DNA from: Arthrobacter sp. ZGTC412
GTDB lineage: Bacteria; Actinomycetota; Actinomycetes; Actinomycetales; Micrococcaceae
NCBI RefSeq assembly: GCF_002929215.1
Contig: NZ_PJII01000001.1
Location: 1-64,000, forward strand
Direction of reading: 5' to 3'
DNA length: 64,000 nucleotides
Under the pieces are notes generated by a model, which made no database searches, had not been told where the DNA came from, and was given only the letters and a program-made list of their open reading frames with translations. This document shows positions 63,282 to 64,000 of the stretch, in pieces. Every line of letters starts with the position of its first letter. The first letter of the stretch is position 1. The position numbers and the translations under genes are program-made.

Positions 63282-64000
63282 TTAGAGGCCGGCGGCGATG
63301 GCGTCGCCCACCGCACTTGTGGTGCGTGCACCGCCGTCGCGCTTCTCGACGTCGGCAACCACTGCCGCTTCGATCCTGCGGGCCGCACGGGTGTAACCGA
63401 GGTGGTCCAGCAGGAGTGCCGCCGACAGGATGGCAGCGGTGGGGTCGGCCTTGCCCTGGCCGGCGATGTCCGGAGCGGAGCCATGGACGGGCTCAAACAT
63501 GGACGGCGCTGTGCGGTCCATGTTGATGTTCCCGGAAGCTGCCAGTCCGATGCCGCCGGTGATGGCTGCGGCAAGGTCCGTGAGGATGTCACCGAAGAGG
63601 TTGTCGGTGACGATCACATCGAAGCGTGACGGGTCGGTGACCATAAAGATCGTCGCGGCGTCCACATGCAGGTAGTCGTGGGTGACCTCCGGGAACTCCT
63701 GCGCCACGGCCTCCACCGTGCGCTTCCAGAGGTGCCCCGCGTAGACCAGGACGTTGTGCTTGTGGACCAGGGTGACATGCTTGCGCTCCCTGGCGCTGGC
63801 GCGGCGGAAGGCATCCCGGACAACACGCTCAACACCGTGGGCGGTGTTCAGCGAGACCTCTGTGGCCACCTCATGGGGGGTTCCCGCGCGAAGGGTGCCG
63901 CCGTTGCCGACGTAGGGACCTTCGGTGCCTTCGCGGACCACGATGAAGTCAATGACGCCGGGGTTGGCCAAGGGGCTGCCCACGGTTCCGTAGAGCCGGG
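63282..64000 (-). CDS. leuB: 3-isopropylmalate dehydrogenase, C-terminal part
   Basis: LeuB oxidatively decarboxylates 3-isopropylmalate in leucine synthesis. The frame runs to the window edge; 238 residues are seen and the N-terminus lies beyond 64000. Visible are [14 protein letters not shown], the [11 protein letters not shown] segment, [22 protein letters not shown] and the [20 protein letters not shown] metal/substrate site, with [13 protein letters not shown] at the end. The stop is at 63282-63284. Confidence 0.96.
   Translation of the reverse strand, partial: RLYGTVGSPLANPGVIDFIVVREGTEGPYVGNGGTLRAGTPHEVATEVSLNTAHGVERVVRDAFRRASARERKHVTLVHKHNVLVYAGHLWKRTVEAVAQEFPEVTHDYLHVDAATIFMVTDPSRFDVIVTDNLFGDILTDLAAAITGGIGLAASGNINMDRTAPSMFEPVHGSAPDIAGQGKADPTAAILSAALLLDHLGYTRAARRIEAAVVADVEKRDGGARTTSAVGDAIAAGL

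Overview
The window is a 64 kb, GC-rich chromosomal segment made almost entirely of core genes. It looks like a high-GC actinobacterium of the Micrococcaceae, most like Arthrobacter/Pseudarthrobacter. This rests on actinobacterial families (DUF3145, DUF2469, DUF3515, the homodimeric AceE-type PDH E1, a PucR-type FasR beside fabD) and on gene order; the genus is inferred by eye without a database search. I saw no insertion sequence, prophage, CRISPR array or rRNA.

Layout. 1-6.7 kb (+): end of aceE, a FasR-like regulator and the fatty-acid cluster fabD-fabH-acpP-fabF, closed by a strong terminator. 6.8-17.4 kb (-): the translation/secretion/DNA-processing block rpsP-khpA-rimM-trmD-rplS-lepB2-lepB1-rnhB-DUF2469-yraN-comM-dprA-xerC, then DUF3145. 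17.6-23 kb: accessory metabolism (unknown protein, ring-cleaving dioxygenase, amidohydrolase, TPP-riboswitch-controlled thiC, alpha/beta hydrolase). 23-36.9 kb: ffh, a G6PDH gene, amtB-glnK, an MFS transporter and the block yceD-rpmF-rnc-mutM-smc-ftsY. 37-44.7 kb: coaD, a two-gene + strand island (aminotransferase, spermidine-synthase-like), rsmD, recG, a DhaL-domain protein and thiL. 44.7-52.7 kb: a DUF3515 lipoprotein, ddl, gpsA, plsC, murA, leuD-leuC and a divergent IclR regulator. 52.7-64 kb: a DUF1697 protein, two overlapping dynamin-like GTPase genes, tRNA-Glu and tRNA-Gln, a HAD phosphatase, gltX, an FAH-family enzyme, an MBL-fold hydrolase, an unknown protein, ilvE and the end of leuB.

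How it fits together. aceE supplies acetyl-CoA next to the fatty-acid genes, which carry an apparent FasR operator; a second, weaker copy lies before the regulator itself. ffh, ftsY, lepB1 and lepB2 provide signal-recognition and signal-peptide cleavage functions. amtB-glnK carries GlnR-like half-sites. leuC-leuD diverge from an IclR regulator whose promoter overlaps a 15-bp palindrome, and ilvE and leuB lie nearby. gltX is followed on the same strand by tRNA-Gln and tRNA-Glu.

The observations most worth checking are the tandem membrane-anchored dynamin-like GTPases, a terminator hairpin built into the first codons of lepB2, the FasR-type palindromes, the absence of glnD from its usual place, a comM gene with no canonical start for its conserved N-terminus, and an alpha/beta hydrolase whose nucleophile position is Ala.
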